A stretch of DNA of 59,057 bases from Verrucomicrobiia bacterium (GCA_031290985.1 JARLJW010000007.1:1-59057); one strand, 5' to 3'; numbered from the stretch's first letter, positions 9,498 through 20,111 are shown. Made by a program: numbers and translations. The notes: a model not told the origin generated them from the sequence alone.

Positions 9498-9830
9498 TCA
9501 CGACGGCACCACAACCCCCTGGCCGAGGGCGGCACGGGAGAAAGTCACGCACTCCGCTTTGGTCAGGTAGCGGCCTTTTAGGTAAACGTCGCCGTCGAGC
9601 AAGATCAAGGGCAGCACTTCCGTGCTTTCCTTTTCCAGCAGCTCTTTCACCGTCGGATTATGGACGAACGCCATCGGCTGCTCCGCGAGGTTGTAGCGCT
9701 CCACTTGCACGCCCTGCTGGCTCAACTCAGTGAGCATCGCCGCAAAGCTGATGAGCGCGGGATCAATTTCAGTGCCGTAGATGCCGGTGGAGCAGCACAT
9801 CGGCGGGTCATAAACTTGGATGGTTTTCAT
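9498..9830 (-). CDS. arsD: ArsD-like metallochaperone/repressor
   Basis: A 110-residue protein with the clear ArsD layout: [15 protein letters not shown] at the start, [15 protein letters not shown], a [20 protein letters not shown] segment, and [21 protein letters not shown]. In known ArsD proteins Cys12, Cys13 and Cys18 bind arsenite and pass it to the ArsA ATPase. Here Cys12 and Cys13 are kept but position 18 is Tyr. No arsA, arsB or arsR lies nearby; the neighbours are a PRC-barrel gene 6 bases upstream and phosphoketolase downstream. A thiol-redox or other metal role in the stress regulon is possible; an arsenic role is not supported by context. Confidence 0.85.
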   Translation of the reverse strand: MKTIQVYDPPMCCSTGIYGTEIDPALISFAAMLTELSQQGVQVERYNLAEQPMAFVHNPTVKELLEKESTEVLPLILLDGDVYLKGRYLTKAECVTFSRAALGQGVVVPS

Positions 9831-9836
9831 TTTGTG

Positions 9837-10595
9837 CTACACGTCCACCAATTGGTCATCCCAGTGACCTTTGCAATTGTAATGTTGATGTAGTGTGATT
9901 TCGTAATCCCGCGTGAGCAGCGAGTCCTCTGTGTATTCCGGGGACTGCTGGATACTTTCGCGAGAAAGATCAACGAAGACTTTCGAATCACTCCAACTCA
10001 CCCGCTGGATCCAGCCTGTTGAAATCAGGACTTTTTTTCCCGACCACCAACTGCCCGTATTGACGATGAGATAGCGAATCGCCCACGTCTCATCATCCAG
10101 GATAAAATCTTCGATCTGACCAAGTTCCCCGTCTGCGGCTTGAACCTTGTAATCATTCACCGCGAGCGTGCTGCGCAAGTGATGATCCCACTCCTTCTGA
10201 CCCTTATTGGATAGATTCCATTTATCGCGGTCACGAATGATGAAGGCATAGCTCCCCCACGGATTTGGACCGCGCCAGTACGTCGGCCAACGATAATAAC
10301 CATAATATTCCTCCTCAAATTGGCGGGAGACGGGCTTGTCCGTGTTCAGCGAGGGACTGTCCTCGATCTGCTTTTTGGTCAAATCAATCTCGATATTTTG
10401 CTCTTCGCGGTTTACGGCCATCAGTGCATACGGGGAAATCAGCACCTGCCTGCCGATCAGCCAGTTTCCCGTGTCGGCAACGAGGTAGCGGATCGTCCAA
10501 TGCCGGTCATCGAAGTAGAATTCTTTGACCTTCCCGATTTCGCCATCGAGGCCGCTTAATTTATAACCCTTTAATGCTTTGAGCTTGCTCAACAT
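9837..10595 (-). CDS. Tandem PRC-barrel domain protein
   Basis: A 252-residue protein with two PRC-barrel domains. The first starts MLSKLKALKGYKLSGLDGEIGKVKEFYFDD and the second around NDYKVQAADGELGQIEDFILDDETWAIRYLIVNTG. Each is followed by a KVLIS-type strand. PRC-barrels are small beta-barrels found in ribosome maturation, photosynthetic reaction centres and many bacterial stress proteins. I favour ATG 10595 because the paralogue at 33790-34530 begins at the matching residue (MLRSIHKLYGSKLG). An in-frame ATG at 10673 lies 44 nt after palindrome site 1, the same distance as the OYE start at site 3, so a 26-residue longer form is possible. First gene of the site 1 transcript. Confidence 0.85.
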   Translation of the reverse strand: MLSKLKALKGYKLSGLDGEIGKVKEFYFDDRHWTIRYLVADTGNWLIGRQVLISPYALMAVNREEQNIEIDLTKKQIEDSPSLNTDKPVSRQFEEEYYGYYRWPTYWRGPNPWGSYAFIIRDRDKWNLSNKGQKEWDHHLRSTLAVNDYKVQAADGELGQIEDFILDDETWAIRYLIVNTGSWWSGKKVLISTGWIQRVSWSDSKVFVDLSRESIQQSPEYTEDSLLTRDYEITLHQHYNCKGHWDDQLVDV

Positions 10596-10688
10596 AATAA
10601 TTGTTTCGGGCTGGGTGTCTTTTGGTGCCGGGGGACAGCGAATTCGAAAGTCCAATTCCACTGGTGTCGGCACGGTTGACCTGCCTTC

Positions 10689-10734
10689 ATATTGCGGCGG
10701 GGAGGATGGTTTCGATATGGGGTAAACACCCCAT
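10689..10734 (-). promoter_or_regulatory. Regulon palindrome site 1 with -10
   Basis: Minus strand 10734-10717 reads ATGGGGTGTTTACCCCAT: 7-base arms, 4-base centre. The hexamer CAATAT (10694-10689) begins 23 nt after it. Predicted transcription starts near 10682 toward the PRC-barrel, arsD-like, xfp and exporter genes. Palindrome seen; role inferred from the repeated arrangement. Confidence 0.75.
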
Positions 10735-10798
10735 GAAAATCAAACCGCCTTGCCTTTGGAGCGCGTTTTGTGATGCGCTTTGGCGTAAACCAAATGTT

Positions 10799-11929
10799 TC
10801 AGGCCATTTCGCTGATGGTTTTGCGAAAGCGGGCCAGGGCGATCACAAAGAAGGCTGCGCCGATGGCGATCAGGGCAAGAAATTGCGGCCACACCACGTT
10901 GAGGCCGGCGCCGCGAAATAGAATCGCCTTGCCGAGCGCGACGAAATGCGTGGTCGGCGCGAAGAGCATCAGGTGCTGCACAAAACCCGGCATGCTTTCG
11001 CGGGGGGTGAAGCCGCCGGAAAGCAACTGCATCGGCAGCAGGATCAGCACCGTGAGAATCCCAAACTGCGGCATGGAGCGTGCCAGCGTGGCCATGAAGA
11101 TCCCCAGCGAGGTGGTGGCAAACAGATGCAGCGCCGCACCGAGCAAAAAAAGCGCGACCGAGCCCTCAATGGGCACGCGCAAAATCCCTTGCACCACGAT
11201 GAGCAAGGCCATGGTGGCCGCCACCAGCACGACTAGGCCCATGGACCAAATTTTGGCGAGCATGATTTCGAACGGCGTGACCGGCATCACCAGCAAATGC
11301 TCGATGGTGCCGTGCTCGCGTTCGCGAATCAGCGCCGCGCCCGTCAGGATGATGGACAACATGGTGACATTGTTGATGACTTCCATCAACGCGCCGAACC
11401 AGGATTGCTCCAGATTGGGGTTGAACCGTTCGCGCAGGACCAGTTCCACCGGCGGCGGGGCCGTGCCGCGGTGGCGCGCCACGAATTCATTGACCTCGTC
11501 CGTGACCATTTGCTGGACGTAGCTGCTGCCGGTGAAGGCCTGGGTCATGCGCGTGGCGTCCACATTTAACTGGAGGGCCGGCGATTTGCCCGCCAGCACG
11601 TCGCGCTGGAAATCCGGTGGCACGTCGAGCACGAAGGTGTAATCGCCATTGTCCATGCCCGCATCCATGGCCGACAGCGGTATCATCGCCGGCGGATTAA
11701 AATGGGGCATGAAAAAAGCCGAGGCGATGCGGCCGGACAGCGGTGAGCCGTCCTCGTCCACGATGGCGATCGGCGCTTTGTGCAGCGTATCCGGCATCGC
11801 CGTGGCGGCCACGTAGATCGAAATCGTGAAGGTGTAGGCGATCAACACGAGCATGACCGGATCGCGCGCCAGGCTCCACAGTTCCTTTACGCCGAGCCGG
11901 TAGATGTTGGTGGCAAACAGCATGCTCAA
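10799..11929 (-). CDS. yhhJ: ABC-2 type exporter permease (YhhJ-like)
   Basis: A 376-residue ABC-2 permease. One TM helix near the N-terminus ([19 protein letters not shown], about 27-45) is followed by a periplasmic domain of about 130 residues and five further TM helices from about 180 on, including the conserved [33 protein letters not shown] element of YhhJ/DrrB-like permeases. It overlaps the fused ATPase gene by 4 bases (ATGA) and is the last gene of a yhiI-rbbA-yhhJ operon. The other half-transporter is fused to the ATPase at 11926-14679, so the two permease domains probably form a heterodimer. Substrate unknown. Confidence 0.9.
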   Translation of the reverse strand: MSMLFATNIYRLGVKELWSLARDPVMLVLIAYTFTISIYVAATAMPDTLHKAPIAIVDEDGSPLSGRIASAFFMPHFNPPAMIPLSAMDAGMDNGDYTFVLDVPPDFQRDVLAGKSPALQLNVDATRMTQAFTGSSYVQQMVTDEVNEFVARHRGTAPPPVELVLRERFNPNLEQSWFGALMEVINNVTMLSIILTGAALIREREHGTIEHLLVMPVTPFEIMLAKIWSMGLVVLVAATMALLIVVQGILRVPIEGSVALFLLGAALHLFATTSLGIFMATLARSMPQFGILTVLILLPMQLLSGGFTPRESMPGFVQHLMLFAPTTHFVALGKAILFRGAGLNVVWPQFLALIAIGAAFFVIALARFRKTISEMA

Positions 11930-14679
11930 GTCTCCTGCTTCTTCAGCAGCACGATGGACAAACCGAGAATGAACACCACGGCCAGCAGCAGCGGCCAGAA
12001 GGAATTCTGCAGGCCGTCGAAGCCTAAGGCCTTGTTGAACACACCCCGGCTGATGTTCAGAAAGTAGGTGGCCGGCTCAATCCGGCCGATGAACAAACCC
12101 ACGCCTTCCAGCGAGGAAACCGGGTTCAACAGGCCGGCAAACTGAACGACGGGGATCATGGTCCCGATGATGGTGACGAAGATGGCCGCAATCTGACTGC
12201 GGGTGAAAGTGGAGCAGAACAGGCCAAAGCCGGTCGAAAACATCACGAACAAAAGTGCAGCCGCGGCGAAGGTCAGAAAACTGCCCTTGATCGGCACGCC
12301 AAAAATTGTCACCGCCAGCAGCGTGAGCAGTCCGAAGTTCAGCATCGCCAACAGAACGTACGGCAGTTGTTTGCCGAGCAGAAATTCACTGCGCGTCACC
12401 GGGGTGACATAGAGATTGATGATTGACCCCAGCTCCTTTTCTCGCACCACGGACAACGCGGTGAGCATCGCCGGGATCATCAGCAGCAGCATCGGGATTA
12501 CTGCCGGCACCATGGAAGGCAGGCTTTCCACATCGGGGTTGTAGCGAAAGCGCGTCTCGATTGTGGCCGGACCATACCCGGTGTTCTGGCCGAGCCGGCG
12601 CTGGGCCATGTCCAGCAACCAGCCTTGATGCATGCCCTGCACATAGCCCTGCACCGTCTCGGCGCGGGCCGGCATGGAGCCGTCCACCCAGGCCGCGATC
12701 TGCACGGGATCGCCGCGCTCCATGTTGCGCGCAAAGTTCGGCGGAATCTCGATGGCCAACGCGAGCTCGCCCGCGCGCATCCGCTGATCCAGATCCGCGT
12801 AGTCAGTGATGGGCGGGCGTTCGACGAAGTAGCGCGAGCCGGACAAGTTTAGCACGTAGTTCTGGCTCAAGCCGGTCTGGTCACGATCCAATACAGCATA
12901 GGTGAGGTTTTCCACATCCAGGCTCATGCCATAACCGAACACAAACATCAGGAGCACCGATCCGAGCAAGGCCATGGTGGCGCGCACCGGGTCGCGTTTG
13001 AGCTCCAAGGCCTCGCGCAGGCTGTAACTCCCAGCACGACGCCAGCTGAAAAGCTTTCGCTGAACGGGTGCAACCGGCGCAGTCGAAGGCCGTGGCGTCT
13101 TCGCACTGACAACCGTCGTCCGGCTTTCCTGCGTTTCGCTTTCTTTCAGATAGCCGATGAACGCTTCTTCCAGCGACGCGGCCCCACGCTTCCGGACGAG
13201 TTCGGCGGGCACATCAGTGACCAAGACTTTGCCCGCATTCATCAGCGAGATGCGGTCGCAACGTCCGGCTTCATTCATGAAATGGGTGGAAATGAAAATC
13301 GTGACCTGATCATTGCGCGAGAGATCAATCATCAATTGCCAGAGGACGTCGCGGGCGATGGGATCCACGCCGGAAGTCGGCTCGTCCAAAATCAACAACT
13401 CCGGTTTGTGCACCATCGCCACGGCGAGCGACAGGCGCTGACGAATGCCGAGCGGCAAATTATCCGGCATCGCCTCGCGCACCGCGGCGAGGCTGAACCG
13501 CTGAACCATTTCGGCGACGCGCCCGGGAATTTCCGCTTCCGGCACCGAGAACAGCCGGGCGTGCAGCACGAGGTTTTGCTGCACCGACAGTTCCGAATAC
13601 AACGAGAATCCCTGCGACATGTAACCGACGCGCCGGCGCGTGGCGATGTCCTTGGGATTGACCTCGTGCCCGAGCAATGAGGCGCGGCCCTCGGTGGCCG
13701 GCAGCAAGCCGGTCAGCATCTTCATGGTGGTGGATTTGCCGCAGCCATTGGAACCGATGAAGCCAAAAATCTCGCCGCGCCGGATGCGAAAACTGACGTG
13801 GTCAACCGCGGTGAAATCGCCGAACCGCTTGGTGAGATTCGTGGCTTCAATGGCAATCTGGGCATTGGCTTCGTCCGCTGGCGGCGGAATCGTGACGGCG
13901 CGATGGCCGCGGCGACGCTCCTCCGGCAGCAGCGCAATGAACGCGGCGTCGAGCGATTCGCTTTGGGAACGGGCCAGCAGCTCGGCGGGTGAACCGGTGG
14001 CCAGCACCTTGCCGGCATCCATCGCCACCAGCCAGTCGAAGCGTTGCGCCTCCTCCATGTATGCCGTGGCCACGAGCACGCTCATGTTGGAGCGCTCGTC
14101 ACGAATGTGTTTGATCAGATCCCAAAACTGCGCCCGCGCCAGTGGATCAACTCCGGTGGTTGGTTCGTCCAGAATCAACAAATCCGGGTCGTGGATCAGC
14201 GCGCAGCACAAACCCAGTTTCTGTTTCATGCCGCCGGACAATTTGCCCGCCGGCCGCGAAAGAAACGGCGTCAGTCCGGTGCTGCGGGTGAGTTCGTCAA
14301 TGCGGCGGCGGCGCTCGGCCGCGTCATGGCCAAAGAGCCGGCCGAAAAATTGCAAGTTCTCCTCCACCGACAGCGTTGGATAAAGATTTTTGCCGAGCCC
14401 TTGCGGCATGTAGGCAATCTGCGGGCATACCGCCTCACGATGTCGCGCATCCGCCATGTCGCCACCGAGGACTTCGACGCGTCCTTGTTGCACTTTGCGG
14501 GCGCCGGCGAGCAGCGCCAGCAGGCTGGATTTGCCCACGCCATCCGGGCCGATCAAGCCCACCATTCGCCCCGCGGGAATGTCCAGTGTGACAGCGGCGA
14601 GTGCGACCGTTTTGCGGTAGTGCAGACCAACATCAACCAGGCGAGCAACCGGCGCGGGACTGGATTGCTCCGAATTCAT
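11926..14679 (-). CDS. rbbA: Fused double-ATPase ABC-2 transporter (RbbA/YhiH-like)
   Basis: A 917-residue fusion of two ABC ATPase domains and one ABC-2 permease. The first ATPase (about 20-245) shows [42 protein letters not shown]. The second (about 290-510) shows [14 protein letters not shown], a divergent signature [16 protein letters not shown] in place of LSGG, and [13 protein letters not shown]. The permease half from about 560 has [16 protein letters not shown] and [27 protein letters not shown]. This architecture is that of E. coli YhiH/RbbA, reported as a ribosome-associated ATPase. ATG 14679 overlaps the adaptor stop by 4 bases. Here the operon partners point to export; the ribosome role is only family knowledge. 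Confidence 0.92.
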   Translation of the reverse strand: MNSEQSSPAPVARLVDVGLHYRKTVALAAVTLDIPAGRMVGLIGPDGVGKSSLLALLAGARKVQQGRVEVLGGDMADARHREAVCPQIAYMPQGLGKNLYPTLSVEENLQFFGRLFGHDAAERRRRIDELTRSTGLTPFLSRPAGKLSGGMKQKLGLCCALIHDPDLLILDEPTTGVDPLARAQFWDLIKHIRDERSNMSVLVATAYMEEAQRFDWLVAMDAGKVLATGSPAELLARSQSESLDAAFIALLPEERRRGHRAVTIPPPADEANAQIAIEATNLTKRFGDFTAVDHVSFRIRRGEIFGFIGSNGCGKSTTMKMLTGLLPATEGRASLLGHEVNPKDIATRRRVGYMSQGFSLYSELSVQQNLVLHARLFSVPEAEIPGRVAEMVQRFSLAAVREAMPDNLPLGIRQRLSLAVAMVHKPELLILDEPTSGVDPIARDVLWQLMIDLSRNDQVTIFISTHFMNEAGRCDRISLMNAGKVLVTDVPAELVRKRGAASLEEAFIGYLKESETQESRTTVVSAKTPRPSTAPVAPVQRKLFSWRRAGSYSLREALELKRDPVRATMALLGSVLLMFVFGYGMSLDVENLTYAVLDRDQTGLSQNYVLNLSGSRYFVERPPITDYADLDQRMRAGELALAIEIPPNFARNMERGDPVQIAAWVDGSMPARAETVQGYVQGMHQGWLLDMAQRRLGQNTGYGPATIETRFRYNPDVESLPSMVPAVIPMLLLMIPAMLTALSVVREKELGSIINLYVTPVTRSEFLLGKQLPYVLLAMLNFGLLTLLAVTIFGVPIKGSFLTFAAAALLFVMFSTGFGLFCSTFTRSQIAAIFVTIIGTMIPVVQFAGLLNPVSSLEGVGLFIGRIEPATYFLNISRGVFNKALGFDGLQNSFWPLLLAVVFILGLSIVLLKKQET

Positions 14680-15857
14680 TCCGGCACCTTGCTCGCCAGG
14701 TTCGCCGGCCACTCCGCTTTCGCGTCGAGCTTAAGCCAGGCCACACCGGGCAAGCCCGTCTTGACCAGTTTCAAATTTTTTTGCAGCAGTTCGCGGCCGA
14801 ACTGCGCCTTGACGCGGAACATCAGCTTCTGCCGTTCGCTCGCTGTCTCCACGGTCTTGGGCGTGAACTGCGCCACGCTGGCGACATAAGACACCTGCGC
14901 CGGAATCACATATTGCGGAGCCGCATCGAGGATGACCCGCACCTCGCTGCCCAGCGCCACTTTGCCCACCGCCGTTTCAGGCAGAAAAAACGTCAGATAA
15001 ACCTCGCCGAGATCAACCAAGTTAAGAACCTTGCCGCCGGGGGCGAGAACCTCGCCGGGCTGGGCGACGCGATATTGCACGCGACCATCGCGCGGCGACT
15101 TGAGCTGACTGTCCACGATGTCGGCCTCGATGCTGGCGATGGTCGCCTGGCTCGCAGTCACCGCGGAGTTGGCTCCGACAACCTGGGCTTGCGCGGCCTT
15201 GATCGCCGCTTGGGCGGCGGTCACCTGGGCCTGCGCGGCCGTTACCGCGGCCTCGGTGCCATGTAAGTTGGCGCGATCATCGTCGAGTTCCTGCATCGTT
15301 GCCACCCCGTTGGTGGACAGCGTTTTGGTGCGCGCAAATCGCCGCTGGGCGGCATCGAGTTCCGCCTGGCGCTGGGCGACCGCGGCCTGCGCGGCAATCG
15401 TATCGCTCTGGCGTGCGACCACCTGGGCCTCGGCACTGGCCACGGCGGTGATGGCCTGCTGTGATTGGGCGCTCGCCGCGTCACGCTGCGCATCGAGCAC
15501 ATCCACTTGCATCTGCGCCAGCGTCTGCCCGGCCTGCACAAAATCACCTTCGTCCACCACGATGCTCTGCACCCGACCCGCAAGTTTGGTCGCAACGTCA
15601 ATTTCGGTGGCCTCCACCCGCCCGTTGCCGCTGACAAAGCCATCGCCCGGCCCGGATGGTTTCATTTTTATCCCAACCACTGCTGCCATCATGACCACCA
15701 CGACGATGACGCCCGCCACCACCCATTTCTTTTTGGATAATGGCGGTAATTTCTGATTAATGGGGGCGGCCATCGGCGCGGCGCCAGTCGCAACCGGTGT
15801 GACTGGCGGAGCGACGGGCACGGTGGTTGAGGCAGTCGGTGTGACGGGCGTTGTCAT
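14676..15857 (-). CDS. yhiI: HlyD-type membrane-fusion protein (YhiI-like)
   Basis: A 393-residue adaptor with a Thr/Pro/Val/Ala-rich cytoplasmic tail, a TM helix at about 48-69 ([21 protein letters not shown]), and a barrel-sandwich half ([40 protein letters not shown]). A very Ala/Gln-rich coiled-coil hairpin follows (about 120-245), then the second half ([29 protein letters not shown]) and a C-terminal beta domain. I chose ATG 15857 ([11 protein letters not shown]); the frame upstream is translated promoter DNA. It lies 74 nt after the end of palindrome site 2, giving a leader of about 40 nt, and overlaps rbbA by 4 bases. No outer-membrane channel is in this operon; the one at 2171-3667 may be shared. 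Confidence 0.9.
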   Translation of the reverse strand: MTTPVTPTASTTVPVAPPVTPVATGAAPMAAPINQKLPPLSKKKWVVAGVIVVVVMMAAVVGIKMKPSGPGDGFVSGNGRVEATEIDVATKLAGRVQSIVVDEGDFVQAGQTLAQMQVDVLDAQRDAASAQSQQAITAVASAEAQVVARQSDTIAAQAAVAQRQAELDAAQRRFARTKTLSTNGVATMQELDDDRANLHGTEAAVTAAQAQVTAAQAAIKAAQAQVVGANSAVTASQATIASIEADIVDSQLKSPRDGRVQYRVAQPGEVLAPGGKVLNLVDLGEVYLTFFLPETAVGKVALGSEVRVILDAAPQYVIPAQVSYVASVAQFTPKTVETASERQKLMFRVKAQFGRELLQKNLKLVKTGLPGVAWLKLDAKAEWPANLASKVPE

Positions 15858-16227
15858 GATTGGGTCGTCGATTAATTTTAAGGTCCACAAAAATCCACCC
15901 TGAAAATGTCCGCTTTGGTCGCGGCTCACAATGGGGTAAACACCCCATGGCATTCGCAACGCATTCCGATTTACTTAGGGCATGAAACAATACATGGATT
16001 TTAAGGTCGCGGAACCGGCCAGCCCACAACCCAAATGCCAGCTTCCCCAAAACGTGCTGGTTTTTGTATCGCAACGACTGCTAACCGAGAAATGTTCAGT
16101 TACCGCCGATCCGTTAACTGCGGGCATGCCGGCAGAATCCTTCACGATTCGCGCCGACATGGTGACCGGGTATGGGAGAGAAACCCCCGGTTACAACCAT
16201 TACGGCATTAATGAGTAAACCGGCTGA
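15858..16227. other. 370-nt intergenic region between ackA and yhiI
   Basis: It holds palindrome site 2 (15931-15948) and, further right, a GC-rich imperfect hairpin around 16168-16196 that could end the ackA transcript, though no T-run follows it. No convincing gene is present. Confidence 0.5.
15903..15948 (-). promoter_or_regulatory. Regulon palindrome site 2 with -10
   Basis: Minus strand 15948-15931 reads ATGGGGTGTTTACCCCAT, identical to site 1. The hexamer CATTTT (15908-15903) starts 23 nt after it. The following sequence aligns without gaps to sites 3 and 4 over about 30 nt (shared AAA, GnnCA and TTT blocks). It should drive yhiI-rbbA-yhhJ. Confidence 0.78.
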
Positions 16228-17403
16228 TTACTGCGGGCAGGATCGCAAAGTTGAGCGGGCAATCATCAGTTCTTCGTCAGTGCGAATGACGCGAACGCGC
16301 GGGCGGCTTGCATCCGTCGAAATCACCGCTTCATTCCCCGTATTACGCGCCTCATTCAGTTCGATGCCGAGGAAGCCGAGTCCTTCGCAGATCCGGGCGC
16401 GAATGGCTGGACAGTTCTCCCCAATGCCTCCGGCGAAGACCATCGCGTCCAATCCTCCAAGCGCGGCGGCAAACGAGCCGATCCACTTTTTCGCCTGGTA
16501 ACAAAACAGCGCCACGGCTTCCGCCGCCCGCACATCGCCGGCTTCCTGCGCCAGCAGGTCGCGCATGTCCGAACTGGTCTCCGAAACGCCGAGCAAGCCC
16601 GACTCGTGATTCACCATTGTGTAAAACTGTGACGTGGTCATTTTTTCGGTGCGGGCGAGATACGGCGCGAGACCGGGATCCAGATCACCGGAGCGCGTGC
16701 TCATCACCAGGCCCGCCGTCGGCGTGAAGCCCATGCTGGTATCAATGCTCTTGCCATCGCGCACCGCGGCCAGGCTCGCGCCGTTGCCGAGGTGGGCGAG
16801 GATCACCCGCCCCTTCGTTGCCGCCGGATCGCCGAGGCGCGCGAGTTCTTCCATCAGATAGGCATACGACAAACCGTGAAACCCGTAGCGTTGAATTCCT
16901 TTGGCATCGAAGCGGCGCGGAATTGGCAGCAGCTTGGCCACGCGCGGCATGGTCTGGTGAAACGCCGTGTCAAAGCAGGCCAACTGCGGCAGTTTGGGAT
17001 GGCGTTGGCGAAACGCCTCGATCAGTTCAATCTCACGGGGCAGATGATCCGGGTCGTAAGGACTGATCCGATGCAATTCAGCCAACAATTCCGGCGTGAC
17101 CATCTCCGGCTCGGTGTGCTTCATGCCGTGAACCACGCGATGGCCGACGGCCTTGACCGATGCGAAAGCCGGCTGGGTTTCAAGCCAGTCCAACAGCGAG
17201 TTCGCCGCTGATTTGTGATCGGCGGCGATGAGCTTGCGACTGGCCTGTGGCTTGCCATTGGCATCGTGAAACGTCAAATTCGTCCCGCTCAAACCGATGC
17301 GGTCAACCGTTCCATATAGCCCGCGCATCAACGGTTTGACCGCCGCATACAGCGCGAACTTGATGCTCGATGAACCGCCGTTGATCGTCAGGATGGCTTG
17401 CAT
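16228..17403 (-). CDS. ackA: Acetate kinase
   Basis: It transfers phosphate between acetyl-phosphate and ADP, giving ATP and acetate, and so completes the phosphoketolase route. The 391-residue protein has the ASKHA-fold landmarks: LTINGGSSSIKFALY (5-19), GHRVVHGMKH, the catalytic region CFDTAFHQTMP, HLGNGASLAAVRDGKSIDTSMGFTPTAGLVMSTRSGDLDPG, and FAGGIGENCPAIRARIC near the C-terminus. Length and motifs are normal. It follows the P-type ATPase by 8 bases and ends the long operon from palindrome site 3. No phosphotransacetylase is in the window, consistent with acetyl-phosphate coming from phosphoketolase. Confidence 0.97.
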   Translation of the reverse strand: MQAILTINGGSSSIKFALYAAVKPLMRGLYGTVDRIGLSGTNLTFHDANGKPQASRKLIAADHKSAANSLLDWLETQPAFASVKAVGHRVVHGMKHTEPEMVTPELLAELHRISPYDPDHLPREIELIEAFRQRHPKLPQLACFDTAFHQTMPRVAKLLPIPRRFDAKGIQRYGFHGLSYAYLMEELARLGDPAATKGRVILAHLGNGASLAAVRDGKSIDTSMGFTPTAGLVMSTRSGDLDPGLAPYLARTEKMTTSQFYTMVNHESGLLGVSETSSDMRDLLAQEAGDVRAAEAVALFCYQAKKWIGSFAAALGGLDAMVFAGGIGENCPAIRARICEGLGFLGIELNEARNTGNEAVISTDASRPRVRVIRTDEELMIARSTLRSCPQ

Positions 17404-17411
17404 TGATTTTT

Positions 17412-20111
17412 TTAGGTTATGCCTGCTGTGCCTTTCGCATCCGGTTTTTCATGGAGCTCCTCTTTCCGAATCTCGCGCTCCGCCTCAAGCCAGTGTTGAC
17501 CAGCCTGACCGTTGCGGCGGCCTTGCTGTTCGTAAAGTTCATAGGCGCGCCGGGCAATCTGAGATGCAAGGTCGGGCGCATTTCTGGCGGGCAACGGAAC
17601 CTTTTTCACCGGATCAAAAATCCGGTAAGCGAGCAGTTTTACGCGGTCATTCACCAGGAACCACACCAGTGAGTAACCCCAGACCATGGCTGCCCAGCCC
17701 CAGCCGATGGGCGGCATGAACACGCCATAGACCGCCACCAGCGTGGCCACGATTTGTGTGCCAAACACCATTACCAGCAGAATCCGCGCGGGGCGGATGG
17801 ACCAGAACGGACCGCGGGTGCGGGTGAGAAAAATTTTGAAGTGTCCCGCCACTGACAGCTTCAAATACATCAGCGTTTGGATGAGCGCGCGGTCCAGATG
17901 AAAAACCCGGTCGCCAAGATAGAACAGGCCGAACGAGTCCATGACGCCCACGATGCTTACCACCGTGGCGACGCCCAGCACCAGGCGCATGTTCCAGGAC
18001 TCGGGCTTGTTTGAGTAGTGAACATTGTCATAAGCGATGGATAAGATGGCGCCGTCGTTGAGCAACGCCAGCATCACGATCATCACCGCCGTTAACGGAT
18101 AAAAATTGAAAATCAGGATCGCCAGCGTCATGAACATCAGCACGCCCAGCGTCTCGGCAATGCGGTAGATCGCGTAACTGGTCATCCGTTGGAAAATTCT
18201 CCGGCTCTCCTTGATCGCATCAATGATCACCGACAAACCGGGTGTCGTCAGCACGATGGCCGCCGCCGCGCGGGCCGCGTCTGTCGCGCCCGATACGGCG
18301 ATTCCGCAGTCGGCTTTCTTGAGCGCGGGCGCATCATTTACCCCGTCGCCCGTCATGCCGACGATGTGGCCGCGCTGCTGCAAAACATCCACGATGTGAA
18401 ATTTGTGTTCGGGAAATACCTGTGCAAAACCATCGGCTTTTTCAATGGATTCGGCGACCGCGGCGGCTTCCTGCTTCTTCGGGTCGCCCAGGCCACTGGC
18501 ATCCAAAATGTTCGCGCCCAGCCCCAGCTTCTTCGCGGTCTCTTGCGCAATCGCCAAAGCATCGCCCGTAACCATCTTGATCTTCACACCCATCGCGAGT
18601 GCCGTGGCAATGGTGGCTTTGGCATCCTCGCGCGGAGGATCGAACAAAGGCAGCACCCCAAGAAATTGCCATGCCCCATCACCCTCCGCCCGCGCCACGC
18701 CTAACGCACGAAATCCGCGCCCCGCAAATTCATTGACCGCCCGCTCGACTTCGGACTTCACCTGCACGGCATTGGCCGACAATTCCAAAATCACCTGCGG
18801 GGCGCCCTTCGTCACCTTGAAGGTCTTTCCGTCCTTGGTTTTGACGGTGGACTCGGTGCGTTTATGCACCGGGTCGAATGGCTGGAAATGAACCACCTCA
18901 TAAGCCTTCAACACCTCCTGGTCTTTCACTCCGCCCAGAACTGCCAGATCAATGGTGTCATTGTTTTCCCCGCGCGAAGCCAGTGCGCCATTGAGGATGA
19001 CTTGTCCGGCCGGAACATTATTCACGCTAAACGGATCGCCCAAGGTCAGCTTGTTCTGGGTCAGCGTGCCGGTCTTGTCCGCACACAGCACGTCGACGCC
19101 CGCCAATTCTTCAATCGCCACCAGCTTGCTCACAATCACCTGTTTCTTGGAGAGCCGGCGCGCGCCAACTGCCATCGTGACCGACAATACCGTCGGCATC
19201 GCCACAGGAATCGCTGCCACGGTCAACACCAAGGCAAACTGCAACGTCGTAAGCAGCGGGTCGCCGCGGAAAATTGCGACCGTAATGATGATCACCACCA
19301 ACACGACTGCGAGCAGAATCAGGTAATTGCCAATCTTCAATACCGCCTTTTGAAAATGGCTGACGGTGTGCGCCTCCTGCACCAGCTGCGCGGTCTTGCC
19401 GAAATACGTTTGCTCACCCGTGGCATAGACCATGGCGCAAATTTCGCCCTGGCGGATGATCGAACCAGAAAATACCGCCTCGCCCGATTTGCGCCCGGTG
19501 GGCAACGACTCGCCGGTCAGCGCAGACTGATCCACCTCCACCGGGTCGCCGGCAAGCAGGCGCGCATCCGCCGGCACAATGTCGCCGGGGCGTATGCGGA
19601 TGACGTCGCCCGGCACCAAGTCGCGCGCTGGCGGATTGACCCACTTCCCGTCACGTTTCACGCGGGCCTTGATGGCCAGTTTCGCTTTCAGGGCGGCGAT
19701 GGCATTGCCCGCCTCGCGCTCCTCCCAGAAGCCCACGACGGCGTTGGCCACCAGCAACAGGAGAATGATGAAAAAATCCGGCCAGTGCCCGACGACGCCC
19801 GACAGAATCACCGCAATCTCAATCATCCATGCGATGGGACCCCAAAAATAGGAAAGGAATTTTACGAACAGATTCGTCTTCTTCGCGATAAGTTCATTCG
19901 GACCGTATTGCGCGAGCCGTTTCTGCGCCTCCGCCTGAGTTAGACCCTCCGGCGATGACGCCAATTTTTTCTGCACCTCCGGCAGCGGCAGCGTTTTCAA
20001 ATCATCCTGCGGATCGGCCTTGGTGCCGGGCTTTGCTTCCGGCTTGGATGTGGGGGCCATGGGCTCGCCGGCAGCGGGTTCCATGTCCGGTCTTGCTTTT
20101 GACGTTGTCAT
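17412..20111 (-). CDS. P-type H+-ATPase (plasma-membrane type IIIA)
   Basis: An 899-residue cation pump. It has a Pro/Lys-rich N-terminal tail, the P-type cation ATPase N-domain (LPEVQKKLASSPEGLTQAEAQKRLAQYGPNEL), TGES (199-202), the membrane motif PVAMP (302-306), the phosphorylation site DKTGTLT (345-351), then MVTGDALAIAQETAKKLGLG and TGDGVNDAPALKKADCGIAV. The TGDALAIAQETA and GANILDASGL strings and the membrane half match plant/fungal/archaeal-type proton pumps rather than Ca2+ or heavy-metal pumps. ATG 20111 overlaps the HAD gene by 4 bases; upstream frame belongs to that gene. Placed directly before acetate kinase, it could expel protons during acetate production. The ion is inferred from family similarity. 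Confidence 0.92.
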   Translation of the reverse strand: MTTSKARPDMEPAAGEPMAPTSKPEAKPGTKADPQDDLKTLPLPEVQKKLASSPEGLTQAEAQKRLAQYGPNELIAKKTNLFVKFLSYFWGPIAWMIEIAVILSGVVGHWPDFFIILLLLVANAVVGFWEEREAGNAIAALKAKLAIKARVKRDGKWVNPPARDLVPGDVIRIRPGDIVPADARLLAGDPVEVDQSALTGESLPTGRKSGEAVFSGSIIRQGEICAMVYATGEQTYFGKTAQLVQEAHTVSHFQKAVLKIGNYLILLAVVLVVIIITVAIFRGDPLLTTLQFALVLTVAAIPVAMPTVLSVTMAVGARRLSKKQVIVSKLVAIEELAGVDVLCADKTGTLTQNKLTLGDPFSVNNVPAGQVILNGALASRGENNDTIDLAVLGGVKDQEVLKAYEVVHFQPFDPVHKRTESTVKTKDGKTFKVTKGAPQVILELSANAVQVKSEVERAVNEFAGRGFRALGVARAEGDGAWQFLGVLPLFDPPREDAKATIATALAMGVKIKMVTGDALAIAQETAKKLGLGANILDASGLGDPKKQEAAAVAESIEKADGFAQVFPEHKFHIVDVLQQRGHIVGMTGDGVNDAPALKKADCGIAVSGATDAARAAAAIVLTTPGLSVIIDAIKESRRIFQRMTSYAIYRIAETLGVLMFMTLAILIFNFYPLTAVMIVMLALLNDGAILSIAYDNVHYSNKPESWNMRLVLGVATVVSIVGVMDSFGLFYLGDRVFHLDRALIQTLMYLKLSVAGHFKIFLTRTRGPFWSIRPARILLVMVFGTQIVATLVAVYGVFMPPIGWGWAAMVWGYSLVWFLVNDRVKLLAYRIFDPVKKVPLPARNAPDLASQIARRAYELYEQQGRRNGQAGQHWLEAEREIRKEELHEKPDAKGTAGIT

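Noticed and set aside
9247..9552. A 101-codon minus-strand frame overlapping the ArsD-like gene
   Set aside because: It overlaps a clear gene by 55 bases and is Trp/Arg/Pro-rich with no family resemblance.
10717..10734. The palindrome as a NarL 7-2-7 site
   Set aside because: The ATGGGGT and ACCCCAT heptamers are arranged the opposite way round (arms outward, 4-base centre) from NarL TACYYMT-2-AKRRGTA sites.
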